64,000 nt of DNA from Blautia glucerasea (GCF_020537505.1 NZ_JAJBMO010000018.1:18219-82218); one strand, 5' to 3'; shown: positions 46,885 to 56,740, counted from the stretch's first letter. Numbers and translations are program-made. The notes: generated by a model not told the origin, from the sequence alone.

Positions 46885-47841
46885 ATGGTACGATATGTTG
46901 TAAAACGATTATTGATTATGATCCCAACGCTGCTGGCGGTAGGAATTATCATGTTTACGTTAATGAACTTCGTCCCGGGAGATCCTGCACAGCTTGCGTT
47001 AGGTTCGGGTGTACATTCGGAGGCGGAGATTGAGGCAAAACGTGTAGCACTTGGGCTTGACAGACCATTTGTGGTCAGACTTGGGGAATATGTCACAAAG
47101 GTTTTTACACGTTTTGATTTTGGCAAATCTTTAATTGATGGAACAGAAATTAAATGGGAATTAATGAAACGTTTTCCACATACAGCCAAGATTGCAATTT
47201 TCAGTATTATCCTGACTGTGGTGGTGGGATTGCCGCTGGGAATTTATACAGCGGTACATGCAAACTCGTTAGGAGACAGAGTATCGCTTTTGGTTACATT
47301 GTTGTTTGACTGTATGCCAAGCTTCTGGACCGCGCTTATACTGGTACTGCTGTTCTCGTTGAAACTGAAGCTTTTGCCTTCTTCCGGAGCGAAATCGCTG
47401 GTCTATTTTATATTGCCTACGATAGCAAACTCACTTGGCGGACTTGCAGGTTTTACCAGACAGGTCAGAGCAAGTATGCTTGAGGTAGTTAAATCAGACT
47501 ATGTAACAACGGCAAGATCCAAAGGCCTTTCGGAAAGAGATGTAATCTATGGACATGCACTTCCGAATGCGTTGATCCCAATCCTTACTGTAATTGGTAT
47601 GAGATTTGGTTCTATGCTTGGTGGAGCTACCATCATCGAAGTTGTATTCTCCATTCCTGGAATTGGACAATATCTGGTAAACAGCATTAATAACCGTGAT
47701 TATAATGCCTGTACCGGTGGAATTATATTTATTGCTTTTACATTTGCATTGATTATGTTGCTGACTGATTTACTGTATGCTTTTGCGGATCCTCGTATCA
47801 AAGCACAGTATGTATCCTCTAGCAAAAAGAAGGTGAAATGA
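46885..47841 (+). CDS. ABC importer permease (DppB/NikB-like)
   Basis: A 318-residue inner-membrane permease starting with ATG behind GGAAAGGAAG. It has about six transmembrane helices, and the family loop GLSERDVIYGHALPNALIPI (EAA-like motif) near residue 210-235. Family members import oligopeptides, nickel complexes or other small ligands. It overlaps the next gene by four bases (ATGA), so the two permeases are co-translated. Confidence 0.93.
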   Translation: MVRYVVKRLLIMIPTLLAVGIIMFTLMNFVPGDPAQLALGSGVHSEAEIEAKRVALGLDRPFVVRLGEYVTKVFTRFDFGKSLIDGTEIKWELMKRFPHTAKIAIFSIILTVVVGLPLGIYTAVHANSLGDRVSLLVTLLFDCMPSFWTALILVLLFSLKLKLLPSSGAKSLVYFILPTIANSLGGLAGFTRQVRASMLEVVKSDYVTTARSKGLSERDVIYGHALPNALIPILTVIGMRFGSMLGGATIIEVVFSIPGIGQYLVNSINNRDYNACTGGIIFIAFTFALIMLLTDLLYAFADPRIKAQYVSSSKKKVK

Positions 47842-48779
47842 GTATGGATGATTTAAAAAAGAGACATGGCAGACATCATGGATATCATGAAAAAGGCAGA
47901 AAAGGAAAAAGACGTCATCATATTGATCCAAGTATCAAACCAGGGTCAGCTAAATACATATGGGCGAGTGTTTCTCACAATAAAGGAGCAGTATTCGGAA
48001 TGGTGTTTCTGGCTTTGATTATTGTTCTTTCATTATTGTCTCCTTATATTTGCAAATATAATTATTCTGCGACAGATTTTGCGAGCATGAAAGCATGGCC
48101 TTCAGCACAGCATTGGTTTGGAACAGATGATCTTGGACGAGACATTCTTTCACGAGTTTTATATGGAGCAAGATATACTCTGATCATTGGACTTTTGTCT
48201 ACTGTTTTTTCAGCAATCGTTGGAGTTATTATGGGCGCAATTGCAGGATACTTTGGTGGAATCGTTGATTCCTGCCTGATGCGTTTCCTGGATCTGTTCC
48301 AAGCCTTCCCTTCACTGGTTCTTGCAATGGCATTCTGTGCTGTATTTGGAACTGGTGTAGATAAATGCATTCTTGCACTTGGTATTACAGGAATTCCTGG
48401 ATTTGCCCGTCTGATGCGTGCAAATATCCTTCGTATCCGTAATATGGAATATATTGAGGCAGCAACAACTATTAACTGTCCTACCTGGAAGATAATCGCA
48501 CAGCATATTATTCCAAATGCGGTATCTCCTATTATCGTTGAAATTGCAATGAGTGTAAGTCGAAATGGTCTTGCTGCATCTTCCTTAAGCTTTCTTGGTC
48601 TGGGTGTACAGGAGCCGAAGCCTGAATGGGGACAGATGCTTGCAGCAACAAGAAATTACATCCGTGATTTCCCATATATGGTAATTATTCCTGGAATATT
48701 TATCGTACTTACAGTGCTTAGCTTCAACCTGATCGGAGATGCTTTCCGTGATGCACTTGATCCAAACTTTAAAGACTAA
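47838..48779 (+). CDS. ABC importer permease (DppC/NikC-like) with His-rich N-terminus
   Basis: A 313-residue permease with five to six transmembrane helices and the conserved IEAATTINCPTWKIIAQHII EAA loop near 210-230. The N-terminal 35 cytoplasmic residues are Lys/Arg/His-rich, with six His (positions 10, 13, 14, 17, 27, 28), reminiscent of the His-rich start of the short nitrogenase-like protein upstream. This may point to metal binding, but it could simply be a charged leader. Confidence 0.92.
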   Translation: MSMDDLKKRHGRHHGYHEKGRKGKRRHHIDPSIKPGSAKYIWASVSHNKGAVFGMVFLALIIVLSLLSPYICKYNYSATDFASMKAWPSAQHWFGTDDLGRDILSRVLYGARYTLIIGLLSTVFSAIVGVIMGAIAGYFGGIVDSCLMRFLDLFQAFPSLVLAMAFCAVFGTGVDKCILALGITGIPGFARLMRANILRIRNMEYIEAATTINCPTWKIIAQHIIPNAVSPIIVEIAMSVSRNGLAASSLSFLGLGVQEPKPEWGQMLAATRNYIRDFPYMVIIPGIFIVLTVLSFNLIGDAFRDALDPNFKD

Positions 48780-48791
48780 GAGGGATAAGAA

Positions 48792-49772
48792 ATGGCAGAA
48801 AGTAAAGAAAAATTTTTTGAACTTCGGAATCTGACAGTGAAATATCATTCTGGAAGTTCCATCATACATGCAGTGAATGATGTTTCCCTTGACTTAAATG
48901 CAGGAGAAACATTGGGACTGGTAGGAGAGACTGGTGCTGGAAAAACGACTATTGCCAAATCAATCCTGCGGATTCTTTCTGAAAATTCTGTAGAAAGTAT
49001 AGACGGTGAGATTTTGTTTGAAGGCCGGCGGATCCTTGATATGGAGGATAAAGAAATGCAGGCTATCAGGGGAAAATCTATCTCAATGATTTTCCAGGAT
49101 CCTATGACAGCTTTGAATCCTGTTAAAACAGTATTATCTCAGATTGCAGAAGGTTATAAGCTGCATCATAACTGCACAAAAGCAGAGGCAAACAAGCGTG
49201 CTATTGAAATGCTAGAAATGGTTGGAATCGGAGAAGACCGTGCTGAAGAATATCCACACCAGTTTTCTGGTGGCATGAAGCAGCGAGTTGTAATCGCATT
49301 GGCACTTGCCTGTTCTCCCCGGCTGCTTCTGGCGGATGAACCAACTACAGCATTGGATGTAACCATTCAGGCACAGGTTCTGGATCTGATCAGGGATCTG
49401 AGAAATAAACTGGGAACTGCAATGATTCTGATCACACACGATCTTGGTGTTGTTGCGGAAGTTTGTGATAAAGTTGCTGTCATTTATGCAGGCAGAATTA
49501 TCGAAAAAGGAACCTTAGAGGATATTTATGATCATCCTACTCATCCATATACCTGTGGCTTATTTGCCGCACTTCCGGATATGGATAAAGATGTGGACCG
49601 TCTGTCTCCTATAGAAGGACTTCCGCCGGATCCATCCGTGATCCGCGATCATTGTGATTTCCTTGAAAGATGTCCTTATGCATGTGAGAAATGTAAAAAA
49701 TTCGATAATAAGATGATCGAAATGACAGAAGGACATTTTGTAAGATGCTGGAAGGCAAATGAGGAGGTGTGA
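48792..49772 (+). CDS. ABC importer ATPase (DppD-like)
   Basis: A 326-residue ATPase. Walker A GETGAGKTT is near residue 43, the signature FSGGMKQR near 160, and Walker B LLLADEPTTALD near 180. The C-terminal oligopeptide/dipeptide domain has a Cys-rich segment (CDFLERCPYACEKCKKF) seen in many DppD/OppD proteins, in some of which it binds an iron-sulfur cluster. It pairs with the next ATPase. ATG follows GAGGGATAAGA. Confidence 0.94.
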   Translation: MAESKEKFFELRNLTVKYHSGSSIIHAVNDVSLDLNAGETLGLVGETGAGKTTIAKSILRILSENSVESIDGEILFEGRRILDMEDKEMQAIRGKSISMIFQDPMTALNPVKTVLSQIAEGYKLHHNCTKAEANKRAIEMLEMVGIGEDRAEEYPHQFSGGMKQRVVIALALACSPRLLLADEPTTALDVTIQAQVLDLIRDLRNKLGTAMILITHDLGVVAEVCDKVAVIYAGRIIEKGTLEDIYDHPTHPYTCGLFAALPDMDKDVDRLSPIEGLPPDPSVIRDHCDFLERCPYACEKCKKFDNKMIEMTEGHFVRCWKANEEV

Positions 49773-49774
49773 CA

Positions 49775-50731
49775 ATGGCTGCTTTAGTAGAGACCCAGGA
49801 TTTAAAAAAATATTTTAAAAGTGGTGCTGGATTGGTCCATGCTGTTGACAACATCTCTTTGAAGATCGAAGAGGGTGAAACTGTAGGACTTGTAGGAGAG
49901 TCTGGCTGCGGAAAATCCACTCTTGGAAGAACTTTGATCCATTTAAATGAAAGTACAGATGGAAAAATCATTTTCAATGGAAAAGATGTTACAAAACTGA
50001 ATAAAAAACAGATGAAGGATTTTCGTAAAGATGTACAGATGATCTTTCAGGATCCGTATTCTTCTCTGAATCCACGTGAAACGGTATCTGATATTATCAT
50101 GGAACCTCTGAAGCTGGATGGCAGCTTCAGCAGAGAAGAAATAAAAAACAGAACCCGTGAATTAATGGATATTGTAGGAATCGAGAAAAGACTCAGAATG
50201 TCTTATCCGCATGAGCTGGATGGTGGACGACGCCAGCGAGTTGGAATTGCTCGTGCTCTTGCCTTAAAACCTAAGTTTATTGTATGTGATGAGCCGGTAT
50301 CTGCCTTGGACGTTTCCATCCAGGCACAGATTCTGAACCTGCTGATGGATCTGCAGAAGGATATGGGACTTACCTATTTGTTTATTACACATGATATGTC
50401 TGTAGTAAAACATATTTCCAATCAGATTTGTGTTATGTATCTGGGCCAGATGGTAGAAATGTGTGATAAGAAAGAGTTGTTTGCATATCCTCTTCATCCC
50501 TACACAAAAGCTCTTTTATCAGCTATTCCTACAACTGATATCCATAATCGTAAGGAAAGGATTATCTTAAAAGGTGAGATCAAATCACCAATCAATCCAG
50601 GACCTGGATGCCGTTTCGCATCACGCTGTCCTTATGCGGATGAAAGCTGTAACCAGGGAGTTCAGGCGTGTGAAGTACGTCCGGGACACTATGTGGTATG
50701 CAATAAGGCAAAAGAAATCAATCAGTTATAA
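49775..50731 (+). CDS. ABC importer ATPase (DppF-like)
   Basis: A 318-residue ATPase. I prefer ATG 49,775 behind AGGAGGTG over GTG 49,769. Walker A is GESGCGKST (near 46). The signature region reads HELDGGRRQRVGIARAL, a common variant in this subfamily. Walker B is FIVCDEPVSALD. The C-terminal Cys-containing segment (CRFASRCPYADESC) is present. Together with the preceding genes it completes a five-part importer. Confidence 0.94.
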   Translation: MAALVETQDLKKYFKSGAGLVHAVDNISLKIEEGETVGLVGESGCGKSTLGRTLIHLNESTDGKIIFNGKDVTKLNKKQMKDFRKDVQMIFQDPYSSLNPRETVSDIIMEPLKLDGSFSREEIKNRTRELMDIVGIEKRLRMSYPHELDGGRRQRVGIARALALKPKFIVCDEPVSALDVSIQAQILNLLMDLQKDMGLTYLFITHDMSVVKHISNQICVMYLGQMVEMCDKKELFAYPLHPYTKALLSAIPTTDIHNRKERIILKGEIKSPINPGPGCRFASRCPYADESCNQGVQACEVRPGHYVVCNKAKEINQL

Positions 50732-50745
50732 AAGGCGGTGTGATA

Positions 50746-51330
50746 ATGAAAACATTCCGGGACAGCTTTGAAGAAAATTATATGGCTTATGAGGAGCCGT
50801 GCAATAATAAAAAAGGATTCCGGATCCGTTATGAATATGTAGGTCCCTGGTATGGCTATAAATTATCAGTAGAAGAAAAACAAAGATATAAACGGATTTT
50901 TGCAGGAATGTGCATTCTGAGTACTTTATTTTATGTATTGGCAGCATTCAGAAAATGCGAACTGAATTACAGTTCATATCCGGTTCTTTTTACGGGACTT
51001 GCTATGGCAGCATTTTTATTTGAATGGTTTGGTATCGTAAAATTTGTATTCTCGGGTGAGAAGATCACAGTTGAGGGTTTCAAAGAAATAAATGGAATCT
51101 TAACGATTGTGCCATATCTGAATACAGTTCTGCTATGGGGTGCAGCGATATCCTGTATTTATATTATGATTAAAAATCAAAGCTATTCCGGAATGATAAC
51201 AGTACCGGTATTTTACCTGCTAGCCGGCGTTTGCTCTGGCTTGATCGGTTTCTTTTATAAGGTGTTGCCTTATGAAAAAATAAAAAATCATGCATTGGAT
51301 GATAATTCCAAAAAACGTATTCATATGTAA
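50746..51330 (+). CDS. Hypothetical four-TM membrane protein
   Basis: A 194-residue protein from ATG 50,746. A hydrophilic N-terminus (about 50 residues) is followed by four hydrophobic helices (near 54-70, 80-100, 128-148, 155-177). I do not recognise the family. It lies between the importer and the MATE transporter in the same operon, 15 bases after the ATPase, so it probably belongs to the same pathway, perhaps as a transport accessory. Confidence 0.75.
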   Translation: MKTFRDSFEENYMAYEEPCNNKKGFRIRYEYVGPWYGYKLSVEEKQRYKRIFAGMCILSTLFYVLAAFRKCELNYSSYPVLFTGLAMAAFLFEWFGIVKFVFSGEKITVEGFKEINGILTIVPYLNTVLLWGAAISCIYIMIKNQSYSGMITVPVFYLLAGVCSGLIGFFYKVLPYEKIKNHALDDNSKKRIHM

Positions 51331-51388
51331 GGAGGGCTTATTTCAGAAACATATTTGGTCAATTTAGAAAGATAGCGAGGCAGAAAGA

Positions 51389-52780
51389 ATGAGAGGTAAC
51401 ATAAAAGAAGAAAAAAAACAGATGATGTTGAATGAGAACATTGTGACATTGCTTCCCAAAATGGCAGTGCCTACAATTACTGCACAGCTGATTACCACGA
51501 TCTATAATCTGGTTGATACTTATTTTGTAAGTACGCTTGGTACAAATGCAACAGCAGCAGTTGGTGTAAACAGTTCTCTGGAAAGAATGATCACAATAAT
51601 CGGTTCCCTGATCGGTGCCGGTGCCTGCAGTTATATTGCAAGACTTCTTGGTGCAAAAGAGGAAGAACATGCAAACAAAGTATTGTCTACATCAATTTTT
51701 ACAGGTCTTGGCCTGGGAATCATTTTTATGATATTTGGAAAATTGATGCTGGGAGACATTGTTTACTGGCTAGGTGCAACAGAGGAATGCGCAAGCTATT
51801 CCATGCAGTATGGAACCTATGTATTGTATGCAGCTCCGTTCATGATTGGAAGCTTCATATTGAATATGTGTCTGCGAAGTGAAGGTAGTGCCACATATTC
51901 TATGATTGGTATAGGTTTTGGTGGTGTTTTGAACTGTTTTCTGGATCCATTATTTATTTACAAATTTGGTCTTGGTGTAGCAGGTGCTTCTATGGCAACT
52001 GCAATCTCAAAATGTATCAGCTTTATTATTCTGTGCTGGCCTTATATCAGAAAGACCACGATTGTGGAAATCTCTGTTCGAAAATTTGCATTTGTGTGGA
52101 CTGATATAAAAGAGGTTGTAGCAATTGGTTCAAGCTCTTTCTTCCGCTCATTGCTTACTGTAGCTGCTTCTATTACGATCAACCGTGTTGCAGGAAGCTA
52201 TTCTACAGCTTCCCTGGCTGCATTATCAGTAGCAAACCGTATCATGGAGTTCCCATTTGCATTTATCCTGGGCTTTGGACAGGGATATCAGCCAGTTGTA
52301 GGTTTTAACTGGGGTGCTAAAATCTGGAAACGTGTAAAAGACAGTTATACATACGGCTGCCTGATGGCTGTTGGCGGATCCATTATCATGGGAATCATTA
52401 TTTTCATTTTTGCTTCTCCGCTGATCCGTATTTTTAACAGTGAAGCAGATATAGAGGTTATGAAACTTGGTCTTCTCTGTGTAAGATTACAGTGCTTTGG
52501 ACTTATCCTTCATGCACTTAGTTCCCAGGTAAACATGTTCTTTGCGGGGATTGGAAATGCAAAAATGGCATTGCTGGCCAACTTTGCAAGACAGGGATAT
52601 TGTTTCTATCCGGTACTTCTGATCGCGCCAAGAATCTGGGGAGTAAATGGTGTTGCAGCAACACAGGCACTGGCAGATCTTCTCAGTGCAGTTGTTATTA
52701 TTCCATTGTTCTTCTATGGACAGAAGGTAATCCGTTTGGCTTCAGAAGAAAAAATCGAAGTGAAACAAAGAAGAAGATAA
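51389..52780 (+). CDS. MATE-family efflux transporter
   Basis: A 463-residue protein with twelve predicted transmembrane helices and MATE family hallmarks: KMAVPTITAQLITTIYNLVD near the N-terminus and GFGQGYQPVVGFNWGAK near residue 310. MATE proteins export organic cations or drugs with Na+ or H+. In this operon it may export a product or toxic intermediate of the pathway. Full length. Confidence 0.93.
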   Translation: MRGNIKEEKKQMMLNENIVTLLPKMAVPTITAQLITTIYNLVDTYFVSTLGTNATAAVGVNSSLERMITIIGSLIGAGACSYIARLLGAKEEEHANKVLSTSIFTGLGLGIIFMIFGKLMLGDIVYWLGATEECASYSMQYGTYVLYAAPFMIGSFILNMCLRSEGSATYSMIGIGFGGVLNCFLDPLFIYKFGLGVAGASMATAISKCISFIILCWPYIRKTTIVEISVRKFAFVWTDIKEVVAIGSSSFFRSLLTVAASITINRVAGSYSTASLAALSVANRIMEFPFAFILGFGQGYQPVVGFNWGAKIWKRVKDSYTYGCLMAVGGSIIMGIIIFIFASPLIRIFNSEADIEVMKLGLLCVRLQCFGLILHALSSQVNMFFAGIGNAKMALLANFARQGYCFYPVLLIAPRIWGVNGVAATQALADLLSAVVIIPLFFYGQKVIRLASEEKIEVKQRRR

Positions 52781-52832
52781 GCTTTTAAAGAAACATATAG
52801 ACAGAACTAAGGAAGAATGGAGGAAATTGAAT

Positions 52833-53708
52833 ATGTTTATTGAAGTAGATAAAGAAGTAATCGATACTGATGACGATAATATTGTAAAAATTCGTCAGAA
52901 GCTGTTCCCTGAAGAAGAAAAAATGCCTCTGGCAAAGTACTTCTATAAGTATCCGCTGCATATGCCAACACCTGTTGAAATGCAGATTATTCAGAAACCA
53001 ATGGATGTAAAGGATGCTATTCGTCCGGAAAACTTTATGGACCTTTTGAAACCTTATGGATATGACAAGGTGGAACTTGGATATTGTATGTTTGAAGATG
53101 GCTCCGGCTATGTTGCTACTTACCGTGTAAGACCACCTCATATTACGGCTGAAATGGAGAGATGGTATCGAAACTGGAGAAACCTGAAATCTAAGAGCAT
53201 GGTTCCGGGACATGGAAACCTCAGATATAAGATTTGGAATTATGCGGATCATTTTGATCACTATTATGTAAACTGGGAAAATGGTTCCGATGGAATCCAT
53301 ACAACAGAGAGTCTGGATCTTGGAGCTGGAGATCGTATGTATGATACGATACGTCATCAGTTCGATTTAAAAGATTTCGGACTTACTGATGAGAGACTGG
53401 AAGAACTGAAAGCTGCTGGTTGTCAGCTTACAGGAAAAGGATCTTATGAAACCTTTGATGAGCCCGGAACTCATTTGTGCCTTGCTTATTCACGTCCTTG
53501 CCCACAGGGGGGTGTTGAGACAAGAAGCCGTGAATGGATTGGTTGGAGACCTGTAAATGGAAAGCTGGTAAGAGATTACAGCACAAAATGTGATGAAGAA
53601 TACTTAAAGAAGGTTGTTATCCATACTTTGATCGAATGGGAGCATTTGTATACATTCCTTCCGGAGCTGTATGCAGAGTATCATGACCAGCCGATGGATG
53701 CAGACTAA
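52833..53708 (+). CDS. PhlG/phloretin-hydrolase family protein, copy 1
   Basis: A 291-residue protein of the DAPG hydrolase (PhlG) family, whose known members include 2,4-diacetylphloroglucinol hydrolase and phloretin hydrolase, zinc enzymes that cleave a C-C bond next to an aryl ketone. Conserved blocks: MDVKDAIRPENFMDLLKPYG, KSMVPGHGNLRYKIWNYADH and, near the C-terminus, the His-x3-Glu motif HTLIE (His264, Glu268), consistent with zinc ligands. ATG 52,833 has GGAGG nine bases upstream. It is a paralogue of the gene at 54,566. Substrate unknown. Confidence 0.8.
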   Translation: MFIEVDKEVIDTDDDNIVKIRQKLFPEEEKMPLAKYFYKYPLHMPTPVEMQIIQKPMDVKDAIRPENFMDLLKPYGYDKVELGYCMFEDGSGYVATYRVRPPHITAEMERWYRNWRNLKSKSMVPGHGNLRYKIWNYADHFDHYYVNWENGSDGIHTTESLDLGAGDRMYDTIRHQFDLKDFGLTDERLEELKAAGCQLTGKGSYETFDEPGTHLCLAYSRPCPQGGVETRSREWIGWRPVNGKLVRDYSTKCDEEYLKKVVIHTLIEWEHLYTFLPELYAEYHDQPMDAD

Positions 53709-53742
53709 AAGAGAAGTTTATTGAAAAAGGAGCGTGGATATT

Positions 53743-54546
53743 ATGTTTACATTAGAAGGAAGAACCATGGTAATCACAGGAGGAGCTGGAAATAATGGAT
53801 GTGCAATGGTAAATGCAGCTCTTGAGCGTGGTATGAATGTAGCTATGCTCAGTGGTTTACATACGAAGGCGCAGAAAGCGATTAAAGAAAAAATCAATCC
53901 GAAATATCATGACCATATTATCGGACTGGCTCAGAATCCGAAAGCAAAATGGGAAGAAAATATGGAAGCAGCTCCTGAAATATATGAAACCCGTGAACAT
54001 ATGAGTGACATTATCCGTTATGTATATGAATTTTTTGGAAGCGTTGATGTTGTAGTAAATGCAAAAGGCGGACATATTCGTTATGATTTTGATCATACAG
54101 ATAAAGCAATCTGGCGTCATTCTATGGAAGTTGTGGAATCAGCTTTTGTAAATGTAAAAAATGCAATGCCGTATCTGCTGCAAAGCAAGGCTGCAAGGGT
54201 TATCAATATTACTACCTGGGATGCAAGAAACGGTGGATATTTCCATGATCCTTCTTTTGCAGCTGCAAGAGGCGGCCTGGAGGCTCTGACTTATGAAATG
54301 GCAAAGGAACTGGGACCAAGAGGAATTACTTCCAACTGTATTCTTATCGGCCAGTGTGAAGGTGATGTTCCGCCGGAAACTACATTAAGCGATGAAGAAA
54401 GAGAAAAAATGTTATCACAGATTCCTGTCGGCCGCATGATGGTTCCTCAGGATCTTGTAGGCGCATTTCTTTTGCTGGCAAGCGAAGAGTCAAGCTTTAT
54501 CAACGGTGCAAGAATTGATTTAAATGGCGGTTTAATTGTTGGATAA
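53743..54546 (+). CDS. SDR-fold protein with substituted catalytic triad
   Basis: A 267-residue short-chain dehydrogenase/reductase-fold protein from ATG 53,743. The cofactor motif TGGAGNNG (residues 12-19) and an NAKGG variant of the NNAG motif are present. The catalytic residues are replaced: the usual Ser is Thr158, the Tyr is Phe172 and the Lys is Arg176 (segment SFAAARGGLEALT instead of Y-x3-K). The C-terminus (INGARIDLNGG) is typical of the family. Classical hydride-transfer chemistry is therefore doubtful; it may bind NAD(P) or a steroid/aryl ligand without the standard mechanism. It sits between two PhlG-like genes. Confidence 0.85.
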   Translation: MFTLEGRTMVITGGAGNNGCAMVNAALERGMNVAMLSGLHTKAQKAIKEKINPKYHDHIIGLAQNPKAKWEENMEAAPEIYETREHMSDIIRYVYEFFGSVDVVVNAKGGHIRYDFDHTDKAIWRHSMEVVESAFVNVKNAMPYLLQSKAARVINITTWDARNGGYFHDPSFAAARGGLEALTYEMAKELGPRGITSNCILIGQCEGDVPPETTLSDEEREKMLSQIPVGRMMVPQDLVGAFLLLASEESSFINGARIDLNGGLIVG

Positions 54547-54565
54547 AGAACAAGGAGGTGGTAAA

Positions 54566-55429
54566 ATGGGATTAATATATAATGATGGTATGCCTCATTA
54601 TGAGCTACCAGAACTGACAAAACAAGAAAAAGCGATGCCTGCGTCCAGGTTTTATACAGATTACAAGTTATATCCGCCTAATCCATTGCAGCAGCAGATA
54701 CTGGATGCCGGACCAATGGATGTAAAAGATGCAATTCCCATTGAACATTGGCTGGATCATCTTCAAGTGAAAGGTTATCCGAAAGTATGCTATGGATATA
54801 CAATGATGCCGGAAGGATATGGATTTTACATTGAATATTCTGTTTCACCGGTAACCTGGCAGGGAAAATGGAGAAGGTGGTATGGAAAATGGTATAATCA
54901 GCATTCCAAAAGTATGGTAGAAGGTCAGGGCAATCTCCGTTATAAAATCTGGAATCCACTGGATCACTGGGATCACAAATTTGTAAATGGAGTGGATGAT
55001 AAAGATGGAGTCTGGTCCATGGAAACCTTGGATCTTGGAAAAACAGGTGATCCAAGTAAAGGAATTGGTGCTATTTCTCATAATATTGATCTAAGAGACT
55101 ATGGTCTTAGTCAGGAACGTTACGAAGAACTTCAGGCAGCAGACTGCAGGGCAGATGCCTGCTGGGAGGAATTTGAAGGGCATCCGGGTCATCATCTGGT
55201 ACTTCGGTTCAGCCGCCCGTGCCCGCTTGGAGGAAGGGAAAGCATTAATTGCGAATGGATGGGCTTTTATGCGAAAGATGGTAAAATCATTCGGGATGAA
55301 GAGACTCCGGTAGATGAAACCTATTTAAAAAATGTTTTAACACATAATACAATTGAAAGACAGCATTTGTATGAAGTATTGCCAGATTTATACGCAGCGT
55401 ATAGCGAATTACCTATAGACGAAGATTAA
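54566..55429 (+). CDS. PhlG/phloretin-hydrolase family protein, copy 2
   Basis: A 287-residue paralogue of the gene at 52,833, starting at ATG 54,566 behind AAGGAGGTGG. Shared blocks include MDVKDAIPIEHWLDHL, KSMVEGQGNLRYKIWNPLDH and the C-terminal HNTIE (His260, Glu264). The two copies share fold and motifs but differ over much of their length, so they probably have different substrates or form a hetero-oligomer. The family is known to hydrolyse C-C bonds of acylphloroglucinols and dihydrochalcones. Confidence 0.8.
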   Translation: MGLIYNDGMPHYELPELTKQEKAMPASRFYTDYKLYPPNPLQQQILDAGPMDVKDAIPIEHWLDHLQVKGYPKVCYGYTMMPEGYGFYIEYSVSPVTWQGKWRRWYGKWYNQHSKSMVEGQGNLRYKIWNPLDHWDHKFVNGVDDKDGVWSMETLDLGKTGDPSKGIGAISHNIDLRDYGLSQERYEELQAADCRADACWEEFEGHPGHHLVLRFSRPCPLGGRESINCEWMGFYAKDGKIIRDEETPVDETYLKNVLTHNTIERQHLYEVLPDLYAAYSELPIDED

Positions 55430-55448
55430 CTGGTACAAGGAGAGAAGC

Positions 55449-56711
55449 ATGGGAGAAATTAAGACATCGTTTGTGAACGTAGCAAAACGTTCTCCGGGAG
55501 TTTTATATGAGCCAGTGCAGAAAAATGAAAAACAAAGGATTGCTGTACTGGTTATGCATTCAGATGAAGACTATCTGCTCTGGCCAACTGGACCGGAATT
55601 AGCAAAACGTGGTTATACAGTTTTAAATGCTAATGTTATGAATAAAGAAGGAATCATCTTCAGCCAGATAGACAAAATGCAGAGTGTAAAAGCTGCTGTA
55701 GAGTATTTGCGTTCTCTGCCCCAGGTTGAAAAAATTATCTTGATGGGACATAGCGGTGGCGGAACATTGATGTCTGCTTATCAGGCTGTTGCAGAAAACG
55801 GACCGCAGGTATTTCAGGGACCAGAAAAGATTTATCCTTATCCAAGTAATGAGAAGTTGCCGCCCGCAGATGGAATCATGTTGTTGGATTCCAACTGGGG
55901 AAATGCTGTGATGCAGCTACTGAGCCTTGACCCTGCAGTGGAAGATGAGAAAAGTGGTATGCTGATCAATGAAGACCTGAATCTCTTCAATCCAATAAAC
56001 GGATTCGATAAAAACGGGTCTACCTATACAGATGAATTTATTCATCATTTTCAGAAATCGCAAAGTATCCGAAATATTTATATTCTGGAATATGCGTTAA
56101 GCCGTTTGATGAAGATTGAATCTGGAGAAGGAAACTATATTGATGATGAACCTTTGATTATACCGGGAAGTGCACAGGGATTTTTTAATAATAAATTGTA
56201 TGCACAGGATATCCGGCTGATGTCACGTACGCAGAAACCTCATTTACTGATACATCCGGATGGAAGCATGACAGAAGAGATCATTCACAGTTTGAGACAG
56301 CCTGAAAATCCTCATTCTCTTACCAATTCCTTCTGGGAAGGGGCAAGATTCCTTTCAGTAAAAACATATTTGAATTCTTATGCTGTACGGACTGCTGACG
56401 ATTATGGTTTTGATGAAAGCCATATGTGGGGTGTGGAATGGGAATCTACGTATAATTGTCCACCTGGAAATGTGGTTCATATAGAAGTACCTACTTTAGT
56501 AATGGGAATGACTGCAGGTTGGGAATTTCTGGCTTCAGAAACGATTTATGATATGGCAGGAAGCAAAGACAAAACGATTGCTTTTGTAGAAGGAGCTACT
56601 CATAAATTTACGCCGGCTACTTATATAGAAAAAGTTCCGGGAGAGTTTGGGGACACTATGAAAACTATTCATGATTATGTGGATGAATGGTTGAGTGCCG
56701 GAAGATTTTAG
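55449..56711 (+). CDS. Intracellular alpha/beta hydrolase
   Basis: A 420-residue alpha/beta-hydrolase-fold protein with nucleophile elbow GHSGGG (Ser102) and a late His in GATHKFTP. There is no signal peptide. Length and the large lid-like insert (about residues 150-330) resemble poorly characterised hydrolases. ATG follows AAGGAGAG, 20 bases after the PhlG copy 2 stop. It may cleave an ester or thioester made or imported by this operon. Substrate unknown. Confidence 0.82.
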   Translation: MGEIKTSFVNVAKRSPGVLYEPVQKNEKQRIAVLVMHSDEDYLLWPTGPELAKRGYTVLNANVMNKEGIIFSQIDKMQSVKAAVEYLRSLPQVEKIILMGHSGGGTLMSAYQAVAENGPQVFQGPEKIYPYPSNEKLPPADGIMLLDSNWGNAVMQLLSLDPAVEDEKSGMLINEDLNLFNPINGFDKNGSTYTDEFIHHFQKSQSIRNIYILEYALSRLMKIESGEGNYIDDEPLIIPGSAQGFFNNKLYAQDIRLMSRTQKPHLLIHPDGSMTEEIIHSLRQPENPHSLTNSFWEGARFLSVKTYLNSYAVRTADDYGFDESHMWGVEWESTYNCPPGNVVHIEVPTLVMGMTAGWEFLASETIYDMAGSKDKTIAFVEGATHKFTPATYIEKVPGEFGDTMKTIHDYVDEWLSAGRF

Positions 56712-56740
56712 AAAAAATAAGAAAGGATACAAAAAATCAT

